Positions 7,451-17,489 are shown, counted from the first letter of the stretch. The stretch is DNA of 64,000 bases from Janthinobacterium sp. 67 (GCF_002797895.1 NZ_PGES01000001.1:5270001-5334000), one strand, 5' to 3'. Notes: generated by a model from the sequence alone, not told the origin. Translations and numbers: made by a program.

Positions 7451-8824
7451 ATGAGTATTCCGTTGTTTGATGTGAATTCGCAAGAACCCCTGTTCGATGC
7501 CGAGCAGCGTCGCACCCTGGCGGAGGCGGCCCTGCGCTCGATCACCGCCTCGACGGCGCACGCCCGCGGCGACGACTTCCTGCGCATCCTCGTCAAGGAC
7601 CTGGCCGAAGCGCTCGACGTGCACTATGTGATCGCCGGGCGGCTGGTGCGCATGGACGATGGCAGCGAAGGCATCCGCACCCTGGCCCTGTGGGGCGGCG
7701 GCGACTACCAGCCGAATATCGAATACAGCCTGCAGCACACGCCTTGCCAGGACGTGACCTGCCAGAGCATGTGTTTTCACGGCAGCGATATCCAGCGTCG
7801 CTTTCCATTCGATAGCCTCCTCGTCGACATGCAGGCGGAAAGTTATGTCGGCATGCCGCTGATCGATACCGATGGCAAGACCCTGGGCATCCTGTCGGCC
7901 ATCGACACGCGGCCCATCGATGAAAACAAGCGCTTGCTGGCGCTGTTGCTTCTGTCGATCTTCTCGGCCCGCGGCGCAGCCGAGCTGCAGCACCAGGAGC
8001 GTACCCAGCAGCTGGAAGAGATCGTGCGCGTGCGCACCGAGTCGCTGCTGGCGGCGCAGGCCAACCTGATCGAGCAGGAGCAGATGGCGGCCCTCGGTTC
8101 GCTCGTGGCCGGTGTCTCGCATGAAGTCAATACACCCATCGGCGTGGCGCTGACGGCGGCGTCGAGCATGGGCAGCTATGCAGACCAGCTGGTGCAACTG
8201 CTGGGCGGCGCCAAGGTCAGCCGCGCCGAACTGGTCGACATTGCCGAATCCTTGAAAGGCGCGGCCGCCCTGATCGAACGCAACCTGGCGCGCGCCGCCG
8301 ACCTGATCGGCAACTTCAAGCAGCTGGCCGTAGACCAGGTCAGCGAATACGTGGCCGATCTGGCGTTGCACGACTATGTGCACGGCCTGGTATCGGCGCA
8401 CAGCCCGGAACTGCGCAAGGCGGCGCTGGGCGTGGAACTCGATATCGCGCCCGATTGCCAGGTGCGCCTGGCGGCCGGCAAGCTGTCGCAGATCCTCTCG
8501 AACCTCTTGATGAACAGTGCTCGCCACGGCTATCCGCAGGGCGGACCAGGGCGCATCACGATACGCGCGCGCATCGAGGCGGATGGCGATGACGCGCAAG
8601 CGCGCTGGCTGCTGCTGGATTTTGCCGACGACGGCATCGGCCTGGCACCGGCCGTGCGCGAACACATGTTTGAACCGTTTTTCACCACCAAGCGTGGCCA
8701 GGGCGGCTCCGGCCTGGGCATGCACATCGTCTACACCATCGTGCAGCAACTGGGCGGCCAGGTGTGCGCCATCGACTGCACTCCCGGCTGTCATATACAG
8801 ATCAGGTTGCCGCTGGCGCATTGA
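7451..8824 (+). CDS. Orphan sensor histidine kinase with GAF domain
   Basis: The 457-residue protein has no signal peptide or membrane helix. A GAF-like sensor occupies roughly residues 25-175. A coiled coil from about 180 to 215 (HQERTQQLEEIVRVRTESLL) leads into the phosphoacceptor helix SLVAGVSHEVNTPIGVALTA with the predicted phosphorylated His224. The ATPase domain has N box ILSNLLMNSARHGYP, G1 DFADDGIGLAP, F box EPFFTTKRG and G2 GGSGLGMHIV. The HEVNTP box is typical of the kinase group close to the HisKA type with a GAF sensor. No response regulator lies next to it, so the output is unknown. The GAF domain carries an unusual cluster of cysteines at residues 99, 104 and 108. It is preceded by CAGGAG at 7440-7445. 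Confidence 0.9.
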   Translation: MSIPLFDVNSQEPLFDAEQRRTLAEAALRSITASTAHARGDDFLRILVKDLAEALDVHYVIAGRLVRMDDGSEGIRTLALWGGGDYQPNIEYSLQHTPCQDVTCQSMCFHGSDIQRRFPFDSLLVDMQAESYVGMPLIDTDGKTLGILSAIDTRPIDENKRLLALLLLSIFSARGAAELQHQERTQQLEEIVRVRTESLLAAQANLIEQEQMAALGSLVAGVSHEVNTPIGVALTAASSMGSYADQLVQLLGGAKVSRAELVDIAESLKGAAALIERNLARAADLIGNFKQLAVDQVSEYVADLALHDYVHGLVSAHSPELRKAALGVELDIAPDCQVRLAAGKLSQILSNLLMNSARHGYPQGGPGRITIRARIEADGDDAQARWLLLDFADDGIGLAPAVREHMFEPFFTTKRGQGGSGLGMHIVYTIVQQLGGQVCAIDCTPGCHIQIRLPLAH

Positions 8825-9129
8825 TCTCACCTGCTGCTGCACAATATTTGGTGGAATACCTACCTGGATTTATCTTTTTATTTTCACAATGTTGTATGGA
8901 CGCCATACACCTCGTGAGTTCTGTTGACACCTGGAATGTCCCCGTGATTCTATGCAGTTGTCTAGCTAACTTTCAGTTAGCTGGCATCCGTCTTTTTTGC
9001 CATGCGACCATTGCAATGTCATTTCTGGATTCTCGACCTTAAAACCTGCAGTGCAACACCTTGATTGAATGATTGAAGTCCGGATAGTTGATCCGATACT
9101 TAATAAATTACAACTTAAAAGGGTTCACT
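8825..9129 (+). other. Intergenic leader of the first TBDR, with predicted promoter at 8924-8953
   Basis: This gene-free stretch holds TTGACA at 8924-8929 and TTCTAT at 8948-8953 with an 18 bp spacer, predicting a start near 8960. Immediately downstream AGCTAAC (8964-8970) pairs with GTTAGCT (8976-8982), so the transcript would begin with a 7-bp stem-loop. It would continue as an unstructured AT-rich leader of roughly 150 nt to the TBDR start. I see no gene here. Confidence 0.5.
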
Positions 9130-11946
9130 ATGCTTAAAGAAACCGTCATCTCCCGTGCCGTTCGCGTTGTCTGTGCCGGCGGCATGGCAGCGGCCTTGTC
9201 CGTCGCTTCGCAGTCCGCAGTGGCACAAGATGCACAAGATGCGCAGATACAGCGCGTGGAAGTGACTGGCTCGTCGATCAAGCGCATCGCCGCCGAAGGT
9301 GCCTTGCCTGTCACCGTGCTGACAGCCGAAGCCATCCGCACTTCGGGCGCCACATCGGTCACCGATCTGGTCAAAAAACTGTCTTCCGCCCAGGGGGCCA
9401 CGACGGAAAGTTCTTCAGTTGGCGGTAGCACCTTTGGTTTTTCCGGTATTTCTGTGCACAACGTGGGTGAGACGCGCACTTTGGTCTTGCTGAACGGCAA
9501 GCGCCTGGCCCAGTTCGGCGGACAGACGCTGACGGGTTTTGCGGCCGGCTTCGATTTGAATTCCATTCCCATCTCGGCCATCGAACGTGTGGAACTGTTG
9601 ACCGACGGCGCCTCCGCCCTGTACGGCGCCGATGCCATCGCTGGCGTGGTCAACTTCATTACCAAACACGATACGACAATGGGCGATGTGACCATCGGCT
9701 ATTCCGCGCCGAAAAATGGTGCACGCGAGAAACGCCTCAGCGCCACCAAGGGCTTCGGCAACCTGGAAGACGATGGCTACAACGTGGTGCTGACCTTTGG
9801 TCACGATGAGCGTGACAAGCTGAGCTCGGTTGACCGCTCGTTCGCCAGTACGGGCCAGGTACAGTTCTCGGCCAACGGCAAACGCTATCAGAAGCAGCAG
9901 TCCTCGGTCAGCCCGATTCCCGCCAACGCCGTCGATGACAATGGCCAGCTGATCAGTCCATATCAAAAAACCACCGGCTCCTGCCCCGCCAAGACTTTCC
10001 GCGTGCTGGAACCGTATGCAGACCCGGATGGCACCCCGCGGTTGAATGACTACTGCGGTTATGATTTTGTAAAAGACTTGGAGATCTATCCGGAACGCAA
10101 GCGCGACAATTTCATGGCATCGGGCACGTTCAAGATCGCCGGACAGGAAGTGTATGCCGACGTTCTGTTGTCGCGCACCAAGCAGACTTCGCGTATCGCC
10201 CCCGTGCCGGGCGAGATATCCATCGATAAGGGGACGCCGCTGCATGACAAATATTTGTTGCCAATCGGTATTGCCGATAACAGCGTGGCGACCTATCGCC
10301 TGTTCGACATGGGACAGCGCACCTCGAAGGATACGGCCGACTTCGCCAGCGTGGTGGTGGGGACGCGCGGCATGGCTGCCGGTTGGGATTACAACGCATC
10401 CTACAACTTTTCGGAAAGCCGCGTAAAAGGCAGTATTTCCGGTTATCCTGGCGCGCTCGCCGTCAGCAACCTCACGGCGAGCGGTTTGCTCGATCCCTTC
10501 GTCGGTCCGGGCAAGCAGTCCACCGCGGCGCAGGACGCCATCAAGGCGGCCACGTTTACCGGCTATTGGGACGGCGGCACGTCGCGCCTGCAAACGATTA
10601 ACCTGAATGGCTCGACGGAACTGCGGCGCCTGGCGGGCGGTGCGATGATGTTGGGCATGGGCGCGAACATCAACCGCGAGGAATTCTCCTCGAAACCGAG
10701 TCCGTTTGCGCAAGGCATCCTGGCAGACCCTGTGAAGGGCACCTTGTGCGGCGGCACGACGGGGCTGGAGTGTGATCAGCGTTTCGGCGACGCGGCCAGC
10801 AGCAAGCCGTACAGCGCCAGCCGCACCTCGAAGGGCATCTTTGGCGAAGTCATCGCGCCCGTGTTGAAGGAACTGGAACTGGGTGCGGCCCTGCGTTTCG
10901 ACGAGTTCTCGGACTTCGGCGGCGCCACCACGGCCAAGGCCAGCTTCAAGTGGACGCCAGCGTCTACCTTGCTGATCCGCGGCTCCGTCGGCAATGGTTT
11001 CCATGCACCAACGGTGCCACAGGTCAATGCCCTGCAACGCGGCTATGGCGTCACCAGCGACAATTACACGTGTACGCCAGCCCTGCAAGCCATCGCCACG
11101 CGCCTCAATGCGCAATGCCAGCCTGGCAACCACCAGTACGACCAGCTGGCCGGCGGTAACCGCAACCTGCAGCCGGAAAAGTCGAAACAGGCCACACTGG
11201 GTTTCCGCTATGAGCCGATCAGCGCTATCACCCTGGGCGCCGACCTGTGGCATGTGCAGATCCGCGATTCCTTCGGCCAGTTAACCGAGCAGCTGGTGTT
11301 CGCCAATCCCGCCGCATATCCGAAATCGTGGGGGGTCAATACGGACGTCGGCACGGGCAAGACGTATCTGGCCTTCCTGGCCGATAACCAGAACTTGGGC
11401 AAGTCGTTCGCCACCGGTGTCGATATCGATATCAGCGCCCGTTACCGCTCGGGCATCGGACTGTTCACTTCGCAGCTGAACGCGACGCAGATGCTGCGCG
11501 AAGATATACAGCTGGAGCGCGGTGGTCAGTATTATTCTGCGCTGGGTAACTTCGCCGAGCTCGGTACTGTCACCTTCCGCACGCGCGGCCAGTGGACGAA
11601 TACCCTGAAAACGGACAACTGGGCCAATTCGCTGACGGTCAACTTCCTGTCCGGCTACAAGGACCAGGAAACGACGGTCGACGTGCTTGATGCTTCCGGC
11701 GCCGTGACGGGCCAGGAAGATATCCGCATGCGTGTCGGCTTCTATTCAACGCTCGACTGGCAGACGGTATGGACGCCGAGCAAGAGCTGGGTTCTTACCG
11801 CAGGCGTGCTGAACCTGACCGACAAGAGTCCGCCATTCGTACCATCGACATCCGGTGCGAACCGCGGCCAGCAATTCGGCTATGACGATCGCTACTACGA
11901 TCCGCGCGGCCGTACCGGCTACCTGAACGCTTCGTACAAGTTTTAA
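9130..11946 (+). CDS. TonB-dependent outer-membrane receptor (TBDR 1)
   Basis: The 938-residue protein has a signal peptide ending near residue 33 (QSAVAQ) with the KETVISRAVR motif shared with other receptors here, then VEVTGSSIKR. The plug domain includes TLVLLNGKRLAQFGG and the strongly conserved ALYGADAIAGVVNFIT. A 22-strand-type barrel follows and ends in NASYKF with the terminal Phe expected for BAM recognition. The last 70 residues (DKSPPFVP, then YYDPRGRTGYLNA) place it in the same subfamily as the receptors at 19412, 40516 and 43720. Such proteins import large or scarce ligands using TonB-ExbBD energy; no ligand can be assigned. ATG 9130 is used because it starts the signal peptide. 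Confidence 0.93.
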   Translation: MLKETVISRAVRVVCAGGMAAALSVASQSAVAQDAQDAQIQRVEVTGSSIKRIAAEGALPVTVLTAEAIRTSGATSVTDLVKKLSSAQGATTESSSVGGSTFGFSGISVHNVGETRTLVLLNGKRLAQFGGQTLTGFAAGFDLNSIPISAIERVELLTDGASALYGADAIAGVVNFITKHDTTMGDVTIGYSAPKNGAREKRLSATKGFGNLEDDGYNVVLTFGHDERDKLSSVDRSFASTGQVQFSANGKRYQKQQSSVSPIPANAVDDNGQLISPYQKTTGSCPAKTFRVLEPYADPDGTPRLNDYCGYDFVKDLEIYPERKRDNFMASGTFKIAGQEVYADVLLSRTKQTSRIAPVPGEISIDKGTPLHDKYLLPIGIADNSVATYRLFDMGQRTSKDTADFASVVVGTRGMAAGWDYNASYNFSESRVKGSISGYPGALAVSNLTASGLLDPFVGPGKQSTAAQDAIKAATFTGYWDGGTSRLQTINLNGSTELRRLAGGAMMLGMGANINREEFSSKPSPFAQGILADPVKGTLCGGTTGLECDQRFGDAASSKPYSASRTSKGIFGEVIAPVLKELELGAALRFDEFSDFGGATTAKASFKWTPASTLLIRGSVGNGFHAPTVPQVNALQRGYGVTSDNYTCTPALQAIATRLNAQCQPGNHQYDQLAGGNRNLQPEKSKQATLGFRYEPISAITLGADLWHVQIRDSFGQLTEQLVFANPAAYPKSWGVNTDVGTGKTYLAFLADNQNLGKSFATGVDIDISARYRSGIGLFTSQLNATQMLREDIQLERGGQYYSALGNFAELGTVTFRTRGQWTNTLKTDNWANSLTVNFLSGYKDQETTVDVLDASGAVTGQEDIRMRVGFYSTLDWQTVWTPSKSWVLTAGVLNLTDKSPPFVPSTSGANRGQQFGYDDRYYDPRGRTGYLNASYKF

Positions 11947-11961
11947 GCGCAGCGCAGGCGT

Positions 11962-11992
11962 AAAAAAACCGGCACGGAGTGCCGGTTTTTTT
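11962..11992. terminator. Bidirectional intrinsic terminator between TBDR 1 and the FAD oxidoreductase
   Basis: CCGGCAC (11969-11975) and GTGCCGG (11979-11985) form a perfect stem with a 3-nt loop, flanked by A7 on the left and T7 on the right. It can serve both converging genes. Confidence 0.9.
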
Positions 11993-12023
11993 ACGTTCCG
12001 CCGCAGGGCGAGGAGCGCCAGGC

Positions 12024-13655
12024 CTATCGCCGTGCCGCCATCGACAGGGCCACCGCCTCGGCCACCTTGATGCCGTCGACGGCCGCCGACAGGATGCCGC
12101 CCGCATAGCCGGCGCCTTCGCCGGCGGGGAATAGTCCCCGCGTATTCAGGCTTTGCAGGTCGTCGTCGCGGCGCTTGATGCGGATCGGCGACGAAGTGCG
12201 CGTTTCCACGCCCGTCAGCACGGCATCGGCCTTGTAGTAGCCCTTGATTTGCTTGTTGAACGCCGGAAATGCTTCGCGCAAAGCCGTGATCGCGTATTCG
12301 GGCAAGGATGGCGCCAGGTCCGTCAGGTGCACGGCCGGTTTGTACGACGGCACCACGCTGCCAAATTCCGTCGAGGCGCGGCCGGCCACGAAGTCGCCGA
12401 CCAATTGTCCTGGGGCATCGTAGTTGCCGCCACCCAAGGCAAATGCGCGCTCTTCCAGTTCGCGCTGCAGGGCGATGCCGGCCAGCGGGTCGCCCGGGTA
12501 GTCGGCCGGCGTGATGCCGACGACGATGGCGCTGTTGGCGTTGCGCTCGTTGCGCGAGTACTGGCTCATGCCGTTCGTCACCAGGCGGCCCGGTTCCGAG
12601 GCGGCCGCCACTACCGTGCCGCCCGGGCACATGCAGAAGCTGTACACGGAGCGGCCATTGCTGGCGTGGTGCACGAGCTTGTAGTCGGCCGCGCCCAGGA
12701 TCGGGTGGCCGGCGCTGGGGCCGAAGCGGCAGCTGTCGATCAGCGATTGCGGGTGTTCCACGCGGAAGCCGATCGAGAACGGTTTCGCTTCGATGTACAC
12801 GCCGCGGCGGTGCAGCATCTCGAAGGTGTCGCGCGCGCTGTGGCCGATGGCCAGCACGACGTGGTTGCTGGCGATGATTTCGCCATTGTCCAGCACCACG
12901 CCGCGCACCTGGCCGCCATCGCTGCCAGGCTCGATGTCGAGATCGACCACTTTGCTGCTGAAGCGGTATTCGCCGCCCAGCCGTTCGATATTGGCGCGCA
13001 TTTCTTCCACCATCTTGACCAGGCGGAAGGTACCGATGTGTGGCTTGCTCACATACATGATTTCTTCAGGCGCGCCGGCCTTGACGAATTCCGTCAGTAC
13101 CTTGCGGCCGTAGTGCTTGGGATCCTTGATTTGGCTATACAGCTTGCCGTCCGAGAAGGTGCCGGCGCCGCCTTCGCCGAATTGCACGTTCGATTCCGGG
13201 TTCAGCTCGCGCTTGCGCCAGAAGCCGAAGGTGTCGACCGTGCGTTCGCGCACCTGTTTGCCCCGCTCCAGAATGAGGGGGCGCAAGCCCATCTGCGCCA
13301 GGATCAGCGCCACGAACAGGCCGCACGGGCCGGTGCCGATGACGATGGGGCGCGGTTCATTGCTGTGGCCGGCCAGCTGTTCGCCGCCGGCAACGAATTT
13401 ATAGTCGGTGTCGGGCGCGGGCATCAGGTGGATATCGTGGACCAGGCGTGCCAGCACGGCCGCTTCATTCTTGACGTCCACGTGCAGCGAGTAAATCAAC
13501 ACCACGGCACTGCGCTTGCGCGCGTCATAGCTGCGCTTGAAGACGGTAAAGCCGAGCAGCTCATCGGCGGCGATGCCGAGGCGGGCCAGGATGGCGGCCG
13601 GCAGGGCGGCATCGTCGTGTTCGAGGGGGAGTTTTACTTCGTTGAGTCGCAACAT
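12024..13655 (-). CDS. FAD-dependent oxidoreductase of the COG2509 type
   Basis: The 543-residue protein has an N-terminal alpha/beta domain of about 85 residues (LRLNEVKLPLEHDD and YSLHVDVKNE). A Rossmann FAD-binding motif follows (VIGTGPCGLFVALILAQ) and then ERGKQVRERTVDTFGFW. FGEGGAGTFSDGKLYSQI is the family signature. The C-terminal FAD motif is GLFPAGEGAGYAGGILSAA. These large flavoproteins are annotated only as uncharacterised dehydrogenases; the substrate is unknown. I take ATG 13655 because LRLNEVKLP matches the expected N-terminus, although the frame is open a little further with a TTG at 13670. No clear ribosome site is visible. It stands alone, convergent with TBDR 1. Confidence 0.88.
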   Translation of the reverse strand: MLRLNEVKLPLEHDDAALPAAILARLGIAADELLGFTVFKRSYDARKRSAVVLIYSLHVDVKNEAAVLARLVHDIHLMPAPDTDYKFVAGGEQLAGHSNEPRPIVIGTGPCGLFVALILAQMGLRPLILERGKQVRERTVDTFGFWRKRELNPESNVQFGEGGAGTFSDGKLYSQIKDPKHYGRKVLTEFVKAGAPEEIMYVSKPHIGTFRLVKMVEEMRANIERLGGEYRFSSKVVDLDIEPGSDGGQVRGVVLDNGEIIASNHVVLAIGHSARDTFEMLHRRGVYIEAKPFSIGFRVEHPQSLIDSCRFGPSAGHPILGAADYKLVHHASNGRSVYSFCMCPGGTVVAAASEPGRLVTNGMSQYSRNERNANSAIVVGITPADYPGDPLAGIALQRELEERAFALGGGNYDAPGQLVGDFVAGRASTEFGSVVPSYKPAVHLTDLAPSLPEYAITALREAFPAFNKQIKGYYKADAVLTGVETRTSSPIRIKRRDDDLQSLNTRGLFPAGEGAGYAGGILSAAVDGIKVAEAVALSMAARR

Positions 13656-13817
13656 GGTGTGTATTTTCAAAAATTGCCGGGCTCCGTATCTAGCGGAGAG
13701 TATGTGGTGCCGCGTGAGGGCATCAAGGCGCTATTTTACCTGCATGTCCGGCTGCGGGCCATCTGCAGGGTATCGGCGAGGGAGAGGGGGCGCCACAGGA
13801 AAGAGGCGGCTGAAAAG

Positions 13818-13856
13818 AAAAAATCCGGCGGCCAATACATGGCCGCCGGATTTTCT
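13818..13856 (-). terminator. Intrinsic terminator of TBDR 2
   Basis: TCCGGCGGCC (13824-13833) and GGCCGCCGGA (13841-13850) pair perfectly over 10 bp with a 7-nt loop. On the minus strand it is followed by a T-rich tract (complement of 13815-13823). Confidence 0.88.
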
Positions 13857-13887
13857 TGCTAACTAGCTGTTATATCTTGCCTGGCGA

Positions 13888-16647
13888 TTAGAACGTGTAG
13901 CGGCCGCCCAGCGTGAAGTAACGGCCCACAGCGCCCGACTGGTGCAGCGATGGGTTGTAGTTGATGCGGCCGTAGGTTTGCACGTCCAGCGGTGCCATCT
14001 TGTCGAACAGATTCGTGATCGACGCGGTGAGTTCCCATTGTTTCGTGACATTCCACTTGGCAAACAGATCCGTCGTGGTGAACGAAGCGATGCGGCAGTT
14101 TTTGTACGGCACCTCGTTGGCATCGACGTCCAGGCAATCGCCGTTGACTTCGTTCTTGTTGCTGATGCTGCTGACGTAGTTCATGTTGGCCGTGACGTTG
14201 ACCGGACCTTGATCCCAGCCCAGCGTCAGGCGGACTTTGGTCTTCGGCGTACCGCCGTTACCGGACAGGTTGACGTCACCGTGGGTGCCTGCAAATTGCA
14301 GTACCGTGCCATCGGCATTGGTACGGGTGAATTCCTTCATGTACGTCACCGTCACGCCCGAGTTGAAGCGGCCGTATTCGCCGGCGTTGTACTTGCCGCG
14401 CAGATCCAGGTCGATACCGGAGGTCTTGGTCTTGCCTGCGTTCAGGTAAGGCGCTTTGACCATCAGGATAGGACCAGCCAGGCCTGGGAAGTTGCTCGTA
14501 GGTTCGCCACGAACGATTTCCGCATCTGGGTAGCCAGCTGGATTGGCGACCACTGCGCCAGGATCGGAGCCGTTGATTTCGCCATCGCGGACGATTTTCC
14601 ACCAGTCGATCGACAGGCTGATGTTCTTGATCGGCTCAAGCACCATGCCCAGGCTGTAGCTCTTCGATGTTTCCGGCTTGATGTTCTTGTTGCCGATGGT
14701 GATCGCGCCAACTTGTTGCGACGAGCAATCGATAGGCAGTTTCGTCACGGCGCAACGCACTGGATCGCTGGCGATGCTGGTGAACGCCGCCACGGCGCTG
14801 TTGCCGTTTTCCGCTGCGCTAGGCGCGCGGAAACCTTCCGCATACGTACCGCGGAAAGCCACAGCCGATGCTGGCGTGAACTTGAAGCCGACTTTTGGCG
14901 TGGTCGAGCGGCCATAGTCCGAGTAATCATCGCTGCGCAGCGCGAATTGCAGTTCCAGCTCTTTCATGACTGGAGCGGCGAGCTCGGCGTACAGAGCCTT
15001 GACGTTGCGCGAACCTTGCGAAGCGGAATAGCCCAGGCCAACGATATCGTTGATGTCGGTGTATGGCGTCGACTGGCTGTTCGTTTCTTCCTTGCGGTAC
15101 TCGGCGCCCAGCGCGAGGCCCATCATGCCGCCTGGCAATTGGAACAGTTCGCGCGAAGCCTTGAAGTCCAGCGAGGTGCTCTTCGTCGTGCCCGAGTTGC
15201 TCAGCGTAGGCGATACCAGTGCCAGTACTTCAGGGCTGTTGATCACGCCCTTGCCGATGCGGAAGGTGCCGTTGTTCAGCGCCGTGCGCAGGGCGCTGGT
15301 ACGGTAGTAGCCCGTTTGCGTACGGTCGGTTTTGCTTTCCGCGTACATCAGGCCCGTATCGTAATCCCAGTTGGCGTACGTACCCTTGACGCCGGCCAGG
15401 ACACGCGTGACGGTCGTTTCGAGGTTCGATACGCGTGGACGCGATGCGTCGACCCAGCGCGGACGTGCATCGACGCCCAGGATGTTGTCCGGGTGGTTTG
15501 CTGGCATCAGCAGCTGATCCGGGCCGGTGCCGGTGTTGTTGACACGGGCGTTGACCAGGTCAAAGCCGGCGCCGGTCAGGCCGGACGGGGTGGTGTAGGT
15601 GTCGGCCTTCGACTTGAAGATGCCCACTTCCGTGTAGCCTTGCGCATTGGCGCCCAGCGCCAGGGTGCCGCGCATGAACAGGTTGACGTTTTCGGTCTTT
15701 GGCTGGATGGTCGCGAACTGGACCGGATCCCACAGGCAACCGCCGCGCGAGTTGTCGTTCGAGCTGCCGCCAGTTGGATCGAGGTTGATCGGATCGCACG
15801 AACCTGGCAAGTTGGTTACATTGCCGAGCTTTGGCGAGATTGGACGCAGGGTGCCCAGGAAGGAGCTGCCGCCGCCGTTGCCTGCGGTCGTCTGGCCGGC
15901 ACGCTGGTCGCGGCCGCCCCATGGACGCGCATCGGCTTGGCCGATCCACTTGTCGCGGTTGCTTTGCTTGATTTCGCCCGATTTTTTCGCATCGAGGGTG
16001 GCGAAGACGTTGAATTTGTCGGTGTCCATGTCACCGAAGCCGATGGCGCCGGAGATGCTGGTGACGGTGCCGTCGCCGTGGCCGCTCTGGCCGACGTTGG
16101 CGGAGATGGTCTTGCCGACATAGTTCTGGCGCAAGATGATGTTGACCACGCCGGCGATCGCGTCGGAACCATAAATGGCGGAAGCGCCGTCTTTCAGGAT
16201 GTCGATGCGGTCCACGGCATCGAGGGGAATCGAGTTCAAGTCGACGAAGCTGCGCTGGCCGTCATCGCCGAAGCCGTATGGCGCCGTGCGGCGGCCATTG
16301 ATCAGCACGAGGGTCGAGCTGACGCTCAAACCGCGCAGCGAAACGCCTGAGGCGCTACCGGCGAAACCGTTGGTGAAGGAGCCGCTGATACTGCCGTTGT
16401 TGTCAGCGGAGATGCTGCGCACGACGTCGGCGATCGATGCCTTACCGGTTTGCTCGATGTCCTTGCGGGTCAGCGTTTGAATGACCGAAATGGTTTCGGC
16501 TTCCGCGCGCTTGATGCTCGAACCGGTCACTTCGACCTTTTGAATGTTTTCGCCAGTGGTTTGTGCGTTGGCCATGTGCATGCCGAACGCTATGCTGCCG
16601 ATAAACATCAAACGTATAGAACGCGATAATCCTGTTTCCACCATCAT
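13888..16647 (-). CDS. TonB-dependent outer-membrane receptor (TBDR 2)
   Basis: The 919-residue receptor starts MMVETGLSRSIRLMFIGS with a signal peptide ending near ANAQ, then KVEVTGSSIKRAEAET. The plug has STLVLINGRRTAPYG and GASAIYGSDAIAGVVNIIL. The barrel ends DKMAPLDVQTYGRINYNP and GGRYTF, the C-terminal signature it shares with the receptors at 36023 and 46732 (PLD-x-x-TYG). It is likely an outer-membrane importer of an unknown ligand. The start at 16647 is supported by GAGGAG at 16659-16654. Transcription is leftward, and a promoter of the type shared by the other receptors lies at 16791-16820. Confidence in the family is high; confidence in any substrate is nil. Confidence 0.93.
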   Translation of the reverse strand: MMVETGLSRSIRLMFIGSIAFGMHMANAQTTGENIQKVEVTGSSIKRAEAETISVIQTLTRKDIEQTGKASIADVVRSISADNNGSISGSFTNGFAGSASGVSLRGLSVSSTLVLINGRRTAPYGFGDDGQRSFVDLNSIPLDAVDRIDILKDGASAIYGSDAIAGVVNIILRQNYVGKTISANVGQSGHGDGTVTSISGAIGFGDMDTDKFNVFATLDAKKSGEIKQSNRDKWIGQADARPWGGRDQRAGQTTAGNGGGSSFLGTLRPISPKLGNVTNLPGSCDPINLDPTGGSSNDNSRGGCLWDPVQFATIQPKTENVNLFMRGTLALGANAQGYTEVGIFKSKADTYTTPSGLTGAGFDLVNARVNNTGTGPDQLLMPANHPDNILGVDARPRWVDASRPRVSNLETTVTRVLAGVKGTYANWDYDTGLMYAESKTDRTQTGYYRTSALRTALNNGTFRIGKGVINSPEVLALVSPTLSNSGTTKSTSLDFKASRELFQLPGGMMGLALGAEYRKEETNSQSTPYTDINDIVGLGYSASQGSRNVKALYAELAAPVMKELELQFALRSDDYSDYGRSTTPKVGFKFTPASAVAFRGTYAEGFRAPSAAENGNSAVAAFTSIASDPVRCAVTKLPIDCSSQQVGAITIGNKNIKPETSKSYSLGMVLEPIKNISLSIDWWKIVRDGEINGSDPGAVVANPAGYPDAEIVRGEPTSNFPGLAGPILMVKAPYLNAGKTKTSGIDLDLRGKYNAGEYGRFNSGVTVTYMKEFTRTNADGTVLQFAGTHGDVNLSGNGGTPKTKVRLTLGWDQGPVNVTANMNYVSSISNKNEVNGDCLDVDANEVPYKNCRIASFTTTDLFAKWNVTKQWELTASITNLFDKMAPLDVQTYGRINYNPSLHQSGAVGRYFTLGGRYTF

Positions 16648-16790
16648 TGCAAAACTCCTCACTTTATGAATATGCAGCTTGTGATCGCCTTGTATTGGCA
16701 ATGCCGGCCGTATATGTATCTATTATTTTATCGATCGTCTCATGGACGGTTTCTTTGAAACGTTTGAGTATTCAAAATTTCAAGACGTTA

Positions 16791-16820
16791 ATGAAACCAT
16801 CGCAGCTGCTTGGCTGTCAA
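16791..16820 (-). promoter_or_regulatory. Predicted promoter of TBDR 2
   Basis: Minus-strand TTGACA at 16820-16815 and TTTCAT at 16796-16791 are 18 bp apart. The -35 is perfect and the -10 weak. The start codon is about 144 nt from the -10. Confidence 0.55.
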
Positions 16821-17219
16821 TTTTTATAGTGGAAATACATATAAAAAAACAACACAAGGCTCAGTTTGGCATGTCCGTTTTGCTGCAGTGCAGCGTCGCG
16901 GCTAGCCTGAAAGCCGCATGTTTGCAGGCTTGATGGGGAGGCGCAGGCGGATGATAGTGCAACAAAAGCGTTGTTTTTTTGTGCTAAGTCGGAGAACGAT
17001 AGACGTAAGCGCCATCATGGTGCAATATTAGGTTTCCGCATCAAATGAGTGCGGCGCCGTACCATATTGGTGCTTAATCGTCGATGCTTGGTCGTTTTAT
17101 TTATTTCTATATCTGAAAATATAATAGCGGGTCCGCCATTTTATGAATGCGCGGATTATCTTTGTTTGTTGTCTTATTTGTGATGCTTGTGCGATAAAGA
17201 TGGTGCGGTGATATTCTGC
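16821..17219. other. Gene-free stretch upstream of TBDR 2
   Basis: About 400 bp of lower GC than its surroundings. I find no convincing open frame on either strand. A small hairpin followed by T7 (CAAC/GTTG near 16960-16980) resembles a weak terminator. The right end runs into the rsmE relic. Confidence 0.4.
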
Positions 17220-17455
17220 ATTGCGGCCAGGCCGGTATTATCGGCGGCGAATTGAGACGCGCGGCATTTTCCGCTCAATGGCAGCGCCGTGGGGCGCTGC
17301 GCCCTACCAAGACCGGCCGATGGCGCTGGCGGCCAGGGCTGCCTTTTCTTCTGTTTCTGAAATCCTCTTCCTGCCCCATCATCACGATGACCGCGTGCGG
17401 CCGCTGCTAATCCAGCGAGCGCTGCTGGCCGCTTCTTTATCCCGGGACTTGCATA
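17220..17455 (-). pseudogene. Decayed 3' fragment of an rsmE-like gene
   Basis: From about 17314 to 17430 the plus strand lines up with 18232-18350 of the intact rsmE: both have GGCCGATGGCGC, then TTTTCTTCTG, then CC-C-ATCA-C-TGA and TGCGG-GCTG. By eye roughly two thirds of positions match, with small indels. On the minus strand the reading frame is broken, so the RsmE segment corresponding to VMVGPEGGFTEAEEKAA is only visible by switching frames. The orientation is the same as the intact rsmE, and it is likewise followed on the right by TBDR-like sequence. The left boundary is approximate. Confidence 0.6.
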
Positions 17456-17489
17456 CACGTTCTATAGCTGCGCGGCACGATCGCTGATG

